Positions 1 to 11,860 of a DNA stretch of 64,000 bases are shown in pieces. Both the position numbers and the translations under genes were made by a program. The stretch's first letter is position 1, and the number at the start of each line of letters is the position of its first letter. The notes beneath the pieces are model-generated. The model was not told the DNA's origin. It saw only the letters and a program-made list of their open reading frames with translations, and ran no database searches. This stretch comes from Corydoras sp. C115. Taxonomy: Eukaryota; Chordata; Actinopteri; Siluriformes; Callichthyidae. The DNA is taken from contig JAFMOC010000084.1 of NCBI GenBank assembly GCA_019802505.1, positions 627,501 to 691,500 of the forward strand, written 5' to 3'.

Positions 1-3000
1 TCCGAACAGCTTCTGCGCTTGAAATGAAGTCGCATTAATCACTGCTCCGTAAAATCAGTAATGTAAAACGATTTCATTAAATGTTTTATGCATTTTAATT
101 GAAACGTCGCGGCTATCGGTATGAAGATTGTGGAAATACTTTTTCCAACACCGCGCTCCCTCCCCTGGCCGCCCGTCGCGTGGGCAAACAAGACCCCCCC
201 ACACACACCACCACCACCACCATCACCGCACACCGTCCGCTCCGGTTAGGAATCTGCGAAGTGAGTTCCCTTAATTAAATGCGCCCTTTCCCGTGGGCAC
301 AGCAAGGCCACGTTCCACCACTGTTATTGTCCCACGCATCATAAAAAACGCACATTTATTTTCCATTTTATGATATTTTAACCTCCAATTTTGGACACTT
401 TTATAATCACAAACGCTTTGTCACATTTAACCCACGCTGCCTGCTGTTTCGTTCAGAATCGGCCACGGGACGCTGAACATTTGACATTTATTCCATTCCA
501 TTGGTGCTTCCAATTGGATTTGACAGATTCTGTGTATTTGTAACCGCGTTCGTGATTGTGTTTTGGGTCATCAAGTTAATAGCTCGTTAATTAGACGCTA
601 GTGACATCATTCCGACCTTGTCCGTGAACCTTTTAAAAGGTCGCCTCCCCTCCTAGCTCACAGTATTGATTTCCAACTATTTGTAAAAAGGGGCCTGACA
701 TCATTTTGCATGAACATAAAACTGGGCATCAGGGATTTCTGCTCGCCTCTAACCCACCGACTGCTCTCCCCTACGTCAAGCAAGTCGAGAAGAAAAATAA
801 ATCCCTCATCATTGTGTACCTCATCATTTTTGATTATTTAGTGTGTTTCACCTTCTTACCAGCATATATTTTGATAATGATATTGATATTGATATCGAAT
901 AATATTGAAAATAATCATTTTGGCCATTTTAAATACGACTCTATTTGAGGTGCTATTTGGAAAAAAAGCCCCGTAGGCTCAGAGAGCAGATGGGGGTACA
1001 GGAGGCAGTAGTCCATTAGTTTAAATGGAAACAGTTCTCGTTTAGACGCTGCGGTAACTCGCACGCACTTTGTATACTACATACTTTATTATACCGCGCC
1101 GATCTTTGAAATTAAAAGATACATCCAGGCTGAAATAACCGTAGTGGTCAGGACAAAAAAAAATCGATATGTATAATGCAACTTTGTACACGTCACAACG
1201 TGGTGTATATAAAAGGGGCACAACGCATTAATGGTTCAATAAAAGCGCATTACATTTGCGCGCAAACGGCGCGGCACTTCGGCCGTCCGTCTGGTTCGCG
1301 ACTTCAGTGGGAGGAAAGGGTTAAAGAGAAACCTTCATCTGTAATGTCGGGGCTCTCGCGCCAAGGTTGAAAGTGAAAAGGGTGCCGCGGGCACTAGGAA
1401 ATTACCGCGCGCCCGCGTGACCTTTGCGCGAGGTAATCAATCAAGTGATCAACAGGGATATTTATCAATGCTCCGTCCTGTCGACCCTTAATGTGATAGA
1501 AAAATGCTGAGGAATGCTGAAGAACAAATATTAGTGGCCGAGAAATTCGAAAAATGTTTAATGATAATGCTTGTTACAAATTATTCAGCATTCCAATCAA
1601 ACAAAATCAACCGGATTAATAATGGTTTAATATTTCCCATTAAAACTGCAGTTAAATTAAGTCCAGAAACAAAGTCTTAACTGAATTTAAAAAAATCTAT
1701 AATTAATTCGAATGATTTCTTTTACTCGCTTTTGTAAATGATTACATAAGCGTTTATTATAACTTTGATTTCAATTGCCTGCATTAATATTAGTTCAAAT
1801 ATTTACTAAGGATTAAGACATTTTTGCCGCCTTCGGTTACATAACATTCATTAAGCATTGATGTTTTTAAGCAACTCTGTACTGTGGCTATTTATTAACA
1901 ATGTTATTTTATTGCCGCGTGGATGTTTCAGCTGAAGGCTGCAGGAGGAGGACTTTGCAGAGCGAAGTGAGTTCCACCTACCGAAAACCGCAAACTCACA
2001 GAGCGCCAAGGTTGCAGGATTAACTCTACACAAACACAACAAACGCCGCAATCACCACCACAAACGAACGGACACTGTTCAACTGCACGTTTACTGTTAC
2101 AGAATGGATCAAGGGCCAAGTTCCATCCGCTGCGACTGTTGGAACGCTTCGTGTTTGCACCATCTAACGACGGCTTCGCTTCCACTGACAACCGCAACAA
2201 CGACTGTAAACTAAAGTCGCCAATAGAAAGGGCGTTATTTTTACAAAAAAACGGTCTTCATAACGTCACGCAAAGAATTTAAGACTTCCCGACTGGCCCT
2301 AAGGAAACAGTCACACATATTAAATATGATGAGATATAATAGAAGGTTATTCAGTCCGTGTCTCAATCCTGCAATCAATATTTATTGATGTATGTAGTTG
2401 TTAAGAGCAGACACGGAATGACCCATGTAGCCGTTTCTTTCCAAAATGTTCACTTCAGTATTAATTGTTTTTAATACATAACGCTTTTCATAGCCTATAA
2501 AACTGACAGACGTTATCTAAAATTGTCCACGTAAATAAATCTAAAATAGTATATGAATTATCAAGGAGCTTTTGGTGCTTCTATATTAGAATTAAATGTT
2601 GCAGAAGGGCAAATGGTTAAATAAACTTTAAGCTATTGATCCAAAATGACTTAAAATATTTTTTTTCGGATTTTCACTTGAAAGAACAAAACATTCTGAT
2701 TCGACCCTTCGCAGATGTGCAAGTGTCTGTTTTATTGCTCACCATCACTTATGCAGTGAGATGTAACTCAGGAACTTTAGCGCGACTACAGCTCTGACCA
2801 CATCCACAGTTGTTTAATGTTTTTTTTCTGCTGTTAATTTGTGTAGTCGACTTTATATGAAAGTAAGTGGCTTTTGAGGATGATCAGTTATCAAGAGTTG
2901 AGAAGAGTTGATGCCAATCAGCTGTCAAGAGTGGATCACACTGCCAGATCAAGGCGTCCGAGATACGTGACAAAAAACACATTTCCAAATTAAAACATTG

Positions 3001-3976
3001 CCCAAAAACATTTAATTACTTGTTGTCCTTTAATTACTCTTTACTTTAATTTAATGTGATAATTAATTATAGGCTAAAATACTGCAAAGTGCAAAGCACT
3101 TGGTAAGTTCATACTTTATAGCAATATTAAATATACTATCGAAGAGGCACTGGTTCTGCTTGACAACCCATGGGCACACTCCTCGATCACTCACATGAAC
3201 ACAGAAAGAGAGATGGATGGTTGACTGTATAAACTCAATATTTAAATGTTAGAGATTTTAACCCATTGATTTGCATATGCGCAAATGTTCTTGCACTGAC
3301 ATCTTTGTGTTTCACAGGAAGAAAACACACCCAGACGCTCTATGTCTGCTTGCATGTTGCTGCTGCTTTCCTGCTCTTGAAATATAACAGGGTAGGATTG
3401 ATGCATGTCTAAAGCTCTGTAACATGAAAGTAGTGAATTTTAAAATTGAGGCATGAAATCCTCTTATTCATCCTTATGGAATAGCATTCCAGTGTGTGAT
3501 ATTCTGTAAAGGGGGAGGTTTTTCGGGTGCAGCTGGCATAGCACAATGTACATCAGCAATGTATATTCCATTAATGTATGTATTAACGTCACATTTAGTT
3601 GTTTAGAAGAGCAATGGGTCCATGACACTGAGGGCACAGAGTTAAATTGCTACTTGGAAACTTATGCTAAACTACATATATTGTAATATGTCAAATTAAT
3701 AATCTCATATTTATATTTAATCTATTACAATCAGGAATACGTTTTAAATACTTACACCCTGATGACACCCTGCAGTTTCACCTGCTAACCAGTGATCCTC
3801 TTCTAAGTTTCAATTAAGGTTCTACTTTTTTCCAATATAATACAGTTTTGAGCATATTTGTTGTGTTATCCAAAATGTTTGTTATTTCCAGACTTACAAA
3901 CTTATAGACTTAAGAAGGTTTGTTAATTTCACCTTGGCATGTGTGCTGAAACAGCTTCACAAGAATAATGAAATGA
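1..3976. other. Upstream flank without a gene; GC-rich patches
   Basis: No ORF here looks like a protein family and no transposon was recognised. Three patches stand out from the AT-rich background by GC and CpG content: about 1-300, 1190-1450 and 1920-2220. A 14-base word (256-269) recurs at 1962-1975, and a 12-base word (1358-1369) recurs at 2003-2014. These could be conserved regulatory elements of a flanking gene, but nothing in the sequence proves it. Confidence 0.4.
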
Positions 3977-4025
3977 CTGATAAATATTTGTTTATCATTT
4001 TTATACAGACCATTATAGCATAACC

Positions 4026-4439
4026 ATCCATTCATCCTGCATTATCTTTCGCTTAAAGATAATGTGCGTGGGTCACATTATCTAGGGTCTATTAGGGTCG
4101 CAAAGGGTTCCCCATGTACATCCAGGGAAGAACGTTGCAGGTGCTGGGCAGATTCACACAGGACAGGGTCCAATTCTGTCCCTGGGCACACTCACTAACA
4201 CAGACACACACAAATACTCACTTTAAATGAGTCAATTTAGAGCATATAATTTACAAATTTGTACCTTGAATCCTTGCTTTTCGAAATGTGTAAAGAAACT
4301 GGAGAACCTGGAGTAAACCCACACGGACACGGGGAGAACATGGAAACTCCACCCAGATTGGGATTCAAACATGGATCCCCATGCTGGATCCCCAGTGCTG
4401 AGAAGAGTATGTGCTAACCACTTTGCCACTGTGCCGCAC
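4026..4439 (-). mobile_element. tRNA-derived SINE, family A, diverged
   Basis: Reverse-strand copy of the window's main SINE. It shows the 3' part (reverse of the 'gggtcgc...ggttccccatg' block), the middle block with 'ggagaacatggaaactcc', and the tRNA-like head ending at 'gccactgtgccgc'. It is well diverged, so an old copy. Homologous stretches of about 50 bases lie on both sides (3977-4027 and 4440-4488). Confidence 0.85.
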
Positions 4440-4488
4440 CTGATAAATATTTGCTTATTATTATTCTACAGACTATTAGTATAACCAT

Positions 4489-5283
4489 GAATTAAAAAAA
4501 AACAATATGTTTTGCTACATGCTTATTAATCAGAAGTCAAAAGTGAACTAGATATATTCCCCTACAATTATGTAACAGTTATGACTGAACAATCTGGCTT
4601 GAATAGACTAAGATAAGAAAAATATTAACAATAGACAGTGAGGCTTTGACATGCAAGTTGGTAATTAGTGAATATTTTGGTACAGGAAATAAAATATTTA
4701 AGAAATACTAAAAGAAGACCCAGTGTCACCCACTGGAAGCTGCATCTGAATTTACCCACTAAACTGTGGTACTAGTTTTAAACTATTGGATTTTTTTTGT
4801 CTAAGCCTTATCACTTGATTGGGATCTTAGGATATTTCAAAACAACGATTTGGAGCTCACTTATTGTCAGTGTGATACATTGAAAGATGCCACCAGTGCA
4901 ACAAGGCCAAATGTGAAATTTCCTTGCCTCTAAATATTCCCCAGTTGACTATCAGTGGTATTATAACAAAGTGGAAATGATTGAAAATGACAGCAACTCA
5001 GCAGTAGGCCTTGTAAAATGAGTGGGTTTAGCAGAGGCAGAGGCTCATTGTATGTGCTAATGTTGCCAAGTTTTTGAGTCAGTTTCTACAGATCTCCAAA
5101 CTTTATGTGGCCTTCAGATTAGCTCTCGTGTAGATGTTCCATGACTATGCAGCTGTATTGAATTATTACATCAGCAAGTGTAATGCAAAGCATCAGATGC
5201 ACTGGTGTAAAGCATGTCATCACTGGACTCTAGAACAGTGGAGCATCTTGCAATCTGATGAACATGTCTTGTCAGGCGAAGGA

Positions 5284-5284
<1 letters not shown>
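4489..5284. other. AT-rich stretch, nothing recognised
   Basis: No coding signal, no known repeat and no RNA gene could be seen. The short ORF starting at 5134 runs into a simple repeat and a SINE and is not a gene. Confidence 0.5.

Positions 5285-5320
<36 letters not shown>
5285..5320 (+). repeat. (CTGT)n(CTAT)n microsatellite
   Basis: About five CTGT units are followed by about four CTAT units, directly abutting the 5' end of a SINE copy. Confidence 0.9.
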
Positions 5321-5321
<1 letters not shown>

Positions 5322-5625
5322 ACTGCTAGGGATCCAGATTCCAATCCCAATATGGGTGGAGTTTCCATCTTTTTCCCATGTCTGCATTTTCGCCGGGTTC
5401 TCCAGTTTTCTCCCATAGTCCAAAAACATGGAGTCAAGGCAAATTGAATGCTCTAAATTGCCCCATATAGAGTGTTTTTTTTGTGTGTGACTTTATAAGT
5501 GAGTGTGTCCAGTGATAGATTGGCACCCTGTCCTGAGTGTATCTGCCCAGCGCCTAAAAATGTTCTCCTCTGGATGCGGAGAAGATAATAAACAGAAGAT
5601 AATAAAAGAATGAATGAATGAATGG
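5321..5625 (+). mobile_element. SINE family A, 5'-truncated
   Basis: Forward copy that begins inside the tRNA-like head and continues through the 'gtttccatgttctcc' and 'gccccatatagagtgt' blocks to a (GAAT)n tail at about 5610-5625. The first ~45 bases of the family consensus are missing. Confidence 0.85.
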
Positions 5626-6544
5626 CAAAATAGTATAATAGGAGTTGCATAGACATTTTTGAATATGAAAGTTATCTATTTTTCCAACAAACTTCGTAAA
5701 CGTTTTCACTTTTAGAATAAAACTTAGTTTTTAGATATATTATTGAACATACTATTTTTGTGACCTGGAGGTTTTTACCTAGTATTACCTAGTATTCATT
5801 TTTAAATTAGTATAATACTATTTGAAATAAATTCCCTTGCAGCCATCTAATAGACGTGTAAAACCTGCATCAACAAAAACATGGATGTGGAGATTAACAT
5901 AGCTTTTTATCTGTAAATGCCAATGCCAAGCTCAAAATAATCTATACAAGCAACTCAATTTCTTCATGTAAATTGTATAGGAGGAGCAATTTCGAAGATC
6001 TGGAACAGAATAATGCCCTATTGACATAAACACCAACAACAAAGTCTAAAAAATACATTAACATGTAATGAAGCTTCCACGATCAACAATAATTTGTGAT
6101 TTACCGCCGCTTACTGACACGTACGTGAAACTACATGACCAAAAAGTAATTCTTACAGAGACAATTTACTGTTATTTGCACAAAAACAAATAAATCCATT
6201 TACCACAACAATCACTTTTATTTGCTTGTACATTTACTGTTTCTGCAAGCTGCATTATTAACAGTGACTTGCTGTCATAAAAAATATTAGAAGATAATAT
6301 TAGAAAATAATATACTAACTAATATGATAGTTTAACATAAAAGTATATAACATTTAGTTATACTCACATCAGTGTGTTATAAATAATCACATTTAAACTC
6401 ATTGCATTTTAAAAGTCAAACCACATAAAAAAAACGCTATAAAAGCTGATCTTTATAAAAAATAAAATAAAAAAATAGATGGGTTGAGTTCTGAGCACCA
6501 TTATCGTTTTTTTGATTCATTATGTTTTGTCTAATCCTATATCA
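5626..6544. other. AT-rich stretch, nothing recognised
   Basis: Strongly A/T-rich with short A runs. No ORF with family resemblance and no repeat family recognised. Confidence 0.5.
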
Positions 6545-6715
6545 GGTTCACAGGAGGGTTCACCATGCCCATCCAAAATTTAGAGAATCCAATTTGCCTT
6601 GATTCCATGTTTTTGAACCCATGCAGACATGGGGAAAACATGGAATCTTCAACCAGTTTGAGATTCATGTCTGGATCCCCAGCACTAAGAGGCAAACGCA
6701 CTAAGCCACCATGCT
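6545..6715 (-). mobile_element. SINE family A, internally deleted
   Basis: Reverse copy carrying the 'ttcaccatgcccatcca' end and the head 'gcgcactaagccaccatgc'-like sequence. The central ~170 bases found in full copies are missing. The ORF at 6565-6753 is only this repeat read in frame. Confidence 0.7.
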
Positions 6716-6796
6716 ACTCCATGATCATCCACCTATGTGAAAGTATCATTTAGGTTAAGTTACTGATGATTGGTAGAGCACATTTATGTTCAAGTA

Positions 6797-7330
6797 ATTT
6801 ATATAGCACTTTTTTACAATGGTACATTGTCAAAAAGCACAAGCACAAACAACAGTGGCAAGAAAAACGTCACAAGGGGCGCGGTAATTCAGTGGTTAGG
6901 GCATTGGGCTATCAATCTGAAGGTTGGGGGTTCAAATCCCAGGTCCAATGAAGTTACCAATGTGGGTCCTTAAGCAAGGCCCTTAATCCTCATTGCTCCA
7001 GGGATGTTGTGATTAACCCTGTGCTCACCTTGTAAGTTGCTTTGGATAAAAGCGTCTGCTAAATGACCAAATGTAAATGTAATGTAAAAACTCCCTGTTA
7101 TGTTGTTTTTCATAAAGAAACCTTTGGAGAATCAAGGCTCTGTGGGGGACTCTTTCTCCAATAGCACCCAGGCAGCATCATTGGTGTATGACAGCCATGT
7201 ACAGATTGCAGTCCATCCTGCAGGACCAACAACACCAGTCCAACAGAAACCCGTGTTCCATCCAGGACTTGTGGTAGCCGCAGTGCTCGTAGTGGGTAAA
7301 GGTTTAATTTCCAAGCAGGTAACCAGGGTC
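6797..7330 (-). mobile_element. LINE 3' end, L2/CR1- or I-like, interrupted by a SINE
   Basis: On the reverse strand this matches the 3' untranslated part of the LINE at 12350-13403: the tail 'gcgctatataaat', the 'ttgtgacaatgta' block, and the 'ggatggaac...tcctgcaggatg' block. A second-family SINE interrupts it at 6869-7085, and the LINE sequence continues on either side. The ORFs at 7100-7342 and 7132-7314 fall inside it and are not genes. Confidence 0.7.
6869..7085 (+). mobile_element. tRNA-derived SINE, family B (V-SINE/L2-tail type)
   Basis: The tRNA-like head has box-A-like 'ggtaattcagtggttaggg' and box-B-like 'gggttcaaatccc'. The 3' end has the widespread fish tail 'ggataaaagcgtctgctaaa'. 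The flanking 6-bp duplication AAAAAC occurs at 6863-6868 and 7086-7091. The element sits inside a LINE 3' end, so it is younger than that LINE. Confidence 0.85.
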
Positions 7331-8523
7331 CTTTTAATATGAGGTTCTACCTGAGATTGTGTGTTTCCTCTGGGGCTCCAGAGACAATTTAAAACCAGAT
7401 GAATTGGTGACTCTGCGACAGGGTTGGAATCTTTCCCCTCTAGTTAATCAATGTATGTTTGAGTGCTGCAGCTCCTTTGCATCTCCAGTTTAGAGAGTAA
7501 TTTAATTTGGTTAATTACTTGTGGTGGATGAAGTGAGAGGAATGTCTTAGGAATTCAGAACAAGTTTGTGCTATCATGGCCCCCCTTAACAAGTCAACAC
7601 ACTTTTGCAAATATTTAGCGTAATGATAATTATACATTATACTTTTGTCGATTATTGTTCATGATTGTCTTGTACGGATGATTTGCTGCTGATGGTTAGA
7701 CATCCCACTTTCCTGGATGTCTTGTTCTTGCTTGGTTTATGTACTAATCAGTGGACGTGCTGTAATTAAGCCCGACCGGGAAGTGACACTGTTGTCTGAA
7801 CTGTCTGTTCATTCGGGAAGCATTCGTAAATCTTTCGCGTCGTGTGTTCTAATCGACCAGTCGCTGCGGTCTGACATGAGTGAATCTAAAGTGACTAAAA
7901 AGTCGATAAAAACTGTTAAGCTCAGTTCTGTTAAGGATGCACAAGTAAGACATTGGAGGATTAATATGGCTGCACCATAAACATGTCCACGTACTATTAT
8001 AAGAGTGCATGGTAAGCGGTGTGGGATGGCCAGTTACTGGCAAGTATGTCTGGATGTAAACAGTCAAATATCTGTCTGCAAATACGATCCTAGGACTCTC
8101 ATGCCTGCAGTAATCTGTTAACACACTACTGTATTTGTACTTTAAATTAACTTGAACATCTACCTTATACAAAGCAATACAGCATTTTTCACAAGGCTGT
8201 CCAATCTGGGGAAATCTGCGGTATTACCTGATTGCAAAAATGACAATAATATAACATTGTACTCATTCATTCATTGTCTATTCATTCATCCTTCATTCAT
8301 TCATCCTATATTTGGGGGGGTCCCCATGAACCGGAATTTCATACATAGGAAATTTCATTTTAAAAGGATATAGGGACATATCAAGGCAATAAATTTTTTT
8401 ATGTTTTCGCATATACAGTTCGAAAGGTTACTTACCTACCAACAGAAAACTCAGAACACATATTCATTTTTGTGGAATGCATTTTACTAAGAGCTGTAAC
8501 ACTGGATTGTACTGATCAGGATC
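7331..8523. other. No gene; holds one copy of an orphan 33-bp repeat
   Basis: Short overlapping ORFs on both strands show no family resemblance. A 33-base stretch at 8194-8226 recurs exactly at 11916-11948. Imperfect CATT/TCAT repeats lie near 8262-8306. Confidence 0.5.
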
Positions 8524-8688
8524 ATGGAGCTGCTGGATATTATTCCAATGCTAATTGAGCAAAAGTTAGGAAAGCTGCCCCAGGAATACATGAGGCGAGT
8601 GGGAGACAAGTCGCAGATGGATACGGTAAAGGTGTTCACCAAGATCCTTGATCCAAGGGCCTCAAACCTGGAATGCAAGGTGTTCTAG
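8524..8688 (+). pseudogene. 54-codon ORF of unknown origin inside a diverged direct repeat
   Basis: An ATG-initiated reading frame of 54 codons ends at TAG (8686-8688), with an in-frame stop upstream near 8497. Its 3' half lies in a unit (8595-8776) that recurs, diverged and with a broken frame, at 9209-9367. This suggests a fragment of a repeat-encoded protein rather than a host gene. I do not recognise the family. Confidence 0.25.
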
Positions 8689-9367
8689 TCATTGACTGTA
8701 CCAGCAGAGCGGTAATCCCACATAACCTTTGGGCTATGTAACACTGCTTCAATGTTTTGGCCACACGGCCTGTTCAAGTGCAACAAAATGATAGCGCTTT
8801 TTACAAAGTAGTACATTGTAACAAAGCATTTTTACAATGTTCGAACACTGACAAAGCAACAGTGGCCAAAAAAACTCTGTTAAGTTGTTATTTTTAAGAA
8901 GAAACTTCATAAGGACCAAGGCTCTGTGGGGACTCATTGCCCTTGTAGGCCAGTGTAGGCCAGCCATGTACAAATTGTGTAGTGATCAGGTGTCCCTATT
9001 CAGCATCTGGAAAAACTATAACAATTGGAAAAATTATATAAGTCCAGTGAGGCCATCCTGCAGGACTGCAATGCCATCAGTCCAAAAGAAATCCAGGTTC
9101 CATCCAGTAATCATCGTAGTCGCAGTGCTTTGGCAGTGCCATGGATGAAGAGTTGCCAACACCTCAAAAAAACTGGCGACACCTCAAAAGAAACAAACTC
9201 AACATGGGGTGAGTAAGAGTCAAGATGCAGAAGGATAAGGTAAAGGCGAGATCCTTGCCCCCACTAGCCATGAACTTAGAATGCTATGATTAGCACCGGA
9301 GCTGCAATACCACGCCACCTCTTGGCCGTGTAACATTGCTTCCATCTAGTGGCCACCCGGCCTGTTA
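8595..9367. repeat. Diverged direct repeats (8595-8776, 9209-9367) flanking a LINE fragment
   Basis: The two units share 'gggctatgtaacactgcttc'-like and 'ggccacacggcctgtt'-like stretches and a coding-like first half. Between them, 8780-9160 is a reverse-strand copy of the LINE 3' end seen at 12709-13403 (tail 'gatagcgctttttacaa', then 'tcctgcaggactgcaatg'). The arrangement could be an unrecognised composite element or a local duplication. Confidence 0.5.
8780..9160 (-). mobile_element. LINE 3'-end fragment
   Basis: Reverse-strand copy of the same 3' untranslated region as 6797-7330 and 12709-13403, including the tail near 8790 and the 'gttccatcca' block near 9098. The ORFs here are accidental. 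Confidence 0.6.
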
Positions 9368-9407
9368 CAAACGCTCCTTGGACAGGTCTACAATAGAAAA
9401 GTCACAT

Positions 9408-9741
9408 GACAAATACATTCACACCTGGAGCAAATTCACATTTTCGGACTAGTATGTTTTTTAAATTAATGTAAGGTAACAGCTAGTGTTCTGAGGCAAA
9501 AACAATTTATCATATTTAACTATATTTAGGGTGGCACGGTGGCTTAGTGGTTAGCACGATCGCCTCTCAGCGCTAGGGATTCCCGGTTCGAATCCCCATC
9601 TGGGTGGAGTGTGTGCTCAGCAATAGATTGGCGCCCTGTCCTGGGTGTATCTGCCCAGCGCCCGAAACGTTCTCCCCTGGATGGGCATGGGGAACCCCAC
9701 CGCGACCCTAATAGAGGATAAAGTGGAAGATAATGAATGAG
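9408..9741 (+). repeat. Duplicated segment, derived copy (SINE plus 5' flank)
   Basis: About 120 bases of unique flank plus a family A SINE (9531-9741) match 10608-11100. Both SINEs carry the private variant 'cacgatcgcc' where other copies read 'cacgttcgcc'. This copy lost the middle of the SINE and has no 3' target duplication, so it is the derived copy. Confidence 0.8.
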
Positions 9742-10600
9742 TTCCTAGGAGGATTATACTTTGGCCTCCTTTTCTTTGGATCAGTACAGTGTATACCATT
9801 GGTTACCCAGTGTAGCATGTCACAGAAAAAAATCTGATTGGAGTTTTGTTAAAAAGGTGACTGTGTGGTCAACACACATTTAATGCTAAAGGGAAGATGC
9901 TGATGTTTAAAAGAGGCTATAATGCATAGCAGGAATATTTAAGTAAAATTCCGTAGGGCCCAGTTAGAAGAAATTCTGTCATCCCATGGTTCAGATGGCC
10001 ATAATTTTAAACTTGTGTTATAATTTAGTGCCATATCTTGTATATTGAAGTAGCCTAGTAGTTCTATCAACATTTTATGTCATCAACAACTAATAAAACA
10101 AATTACAAACATATTTCAGTATATCTTAACAATGTTTTAAATGTTGAACTTCATAAATCATTTATAAAACTAAAACATTTAAACAAAAGAAACATAAAAA
10201 AACAGTAAAGAAACAGATGAAAAACAGGGCATCATAAAGTGCGTGGTGCTAGGAAAAAGGAAAAAAAAAAGAGCATTCTTTGTGTTAACTCAATTTCCCA
10301 ACTTAACAGTTTCCCTCTTGCATTCCTCTCAGTTTTCATTGTTTACATTTCTTTTTTAGAGTATTCCATCTGAAATATTTGAGTATTAGTATTAATATTT
10401 GAGTATTTGAGTATTAATAGTATTTATTTGACTCTAGCTGCTTCTTGCTTTGTAACTTACCTGTGTACGCTCTACATTCCCAAATCTGTACAGATCTGAG
10501 AAGGGCCTTCAGTAACATTACTGCGCACAAGATTCATCTGCAAGTTTACTGCACAGTGAAGCACGTACTGTAAATACAAGAAAGGTAAAAATAAGCAGTG
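9742..10600. other. AT-rich stretch, nothing recognised
   Basis: No coding potential and no named repeat. There is an A-run at about 10259-10270 and short GAGTATT/AGTATTA repeats near 10380-10430. Confidence 0.5.
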
Positions 10601-10756
10601 ACAATAAAATACATTCACACCTGGAGCAAATTCACATTTTCGGACTAGTATGGAGCAAATTCACATTTTCGGACTAGTATGTTTTTTTTTTAAATAATGT
10701 AAGGTAACAGCTAGTGTTCTGAGGCAAAAACAATTTATCATATTTAACTATATTTA

Positions 10757-11101
10757 GGGCGGCACGGTGGCTTAGTGGTTAGCACGATCGCCTCTCAGCG
10801 CTAGGGATTCCCGGTTCGAATCCCCATCTGGGTGGAGTTTCCATGTTCTCCCCGTGTCCGCGTGGGTTTCCTACGGGTTCTCCGGTTTCCTCCCACAGTC
10901 CAAAAAGATGGAACAAGTCAATTGAATTCTCCAAATTGCCCCATATAGAGTGTGTGTGAGTGAGTGTGTGCCCAGCGATGGATTGGCGCCCTGTCCAGGG
11001 TGTATCTGCCCAGCGCCCGAGACGTTCTCCCCTGGATGGGCATGGGGAACCCCACCGCGATCCTATTAGAGGATAAAGCGAGAGATAATGAATGAATGAA
11101 T
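10757..11101 (+). mobile_element. SINE family A, full length, original insertion of the duplicated pair
   Basis: Complete copy from the head 'ggcggcacggtggcttag' to the (GAAT)n tail. It is flanked by the 11-bp duplication AACTATATTTA at 10746-10756 and 11102-11112. The 5' flank holds a tandem duplication of ~29 bases (10623-10679) absent from the copy near 9420-9450. Confidence 0.95.
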
Positions 11102-11139
11102 AACTATATTTAACAATAATTAAATGAAATCAGTTTCTT

Positions 11140-11405
11140 TGTACAGTGGCTTGCAAAATAATTTACACCCCTTGAACTATACATTTTGTCACCATAAAAC
11201 CCCATACTTAAATGTATTTCATTAAGATTTTAACAGATAGTATACATACATGTGAAGCGAAATGAAAATGATACATGGTTTTCCAAATTTCAATGAAATA
11301 AAAATCTAAAAAGTGTGATGTGAAAAAGTATTCAGCCCCCTTTACTTTAATACCCCTAAATAAAATCCATTTGAATCAATTCCTTTTATAACTCACATAA
11401 TTACA
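11140..11405 (+). mobile_element. Tc1-like DNA transposon, left end
   Basis: Starts with 'cagtggcttgcaaaataatt', close to the terminal inverted repeat of common fish Tc1 elements, and continues through 'gtattcagccccctttact' and 'acccctaaataaaatcca', also typical of that left arm. No transposase or right end follows; a SINE fragment comes next. Confidence 0.6.
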
Positions 11406-11407
11406 CC

Positions 11408-11450
11408 GCAGGGCAGCATGGTGTCTTAGTGGTTAGCACGTTCGCCTCTC
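11408..11450 (+). mobile_element. SINE family A head fragment
   Basis: Only the tRNA-like head is present ('cttagtggttagcacgttcg'). It breaks off at 'cctctc' into transposon sequence. Confidence 0.7.
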
Positions 11451-11860
11451 CCTCTTAAAGGAAAACTGTTTAAGAAGGACGTTCCACATTATTAAGCAGG
11501 TCACAGGTTTAAAGCAATATGGGGAAAAAAGGAAAAAGTATCAAAAAAAAAAAAGTAGTAAAATGCATTGGACAAGATATGAAAACGTTTCAAGTGTGAT
11601 CATTGTACTGTGAAGAGATTTGTGGCTGATTCAATGCGTCAATGGGTTCATGCAAATAAAGGCATAATGAAGAGTTGTCTGCCAGACAAATTAATCGGAT
11701 TAAAAGCGAGCATCTTCCAAAACAGCATTACAAACCAGCAAACAGGTATGCAAAGCTGCCTTTGAAGTCCCACAAACCTTAAGGTGTAGGATCCTTTATG
11801 AGCTTGCAGTGGTGCTTAAATGTACTCTTCGGACACTCCTAACGCGTACTCAAAAGTATA
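11451..11860 (+). pseudogene. Decayed mariner/Tc1 fragment, DD37E-like family
   Basis: Nucleotide resemblance to the element at 48289-49530: 'acattattaagca' leader, a start region with 'atggggaaaaaaggaaaa', and a 'gatcattgtactgtgaag' stretch matching the helix-turn-helix region. Indels and stops are frequent and only the N-terminal third is left. Confidence 0.6.
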
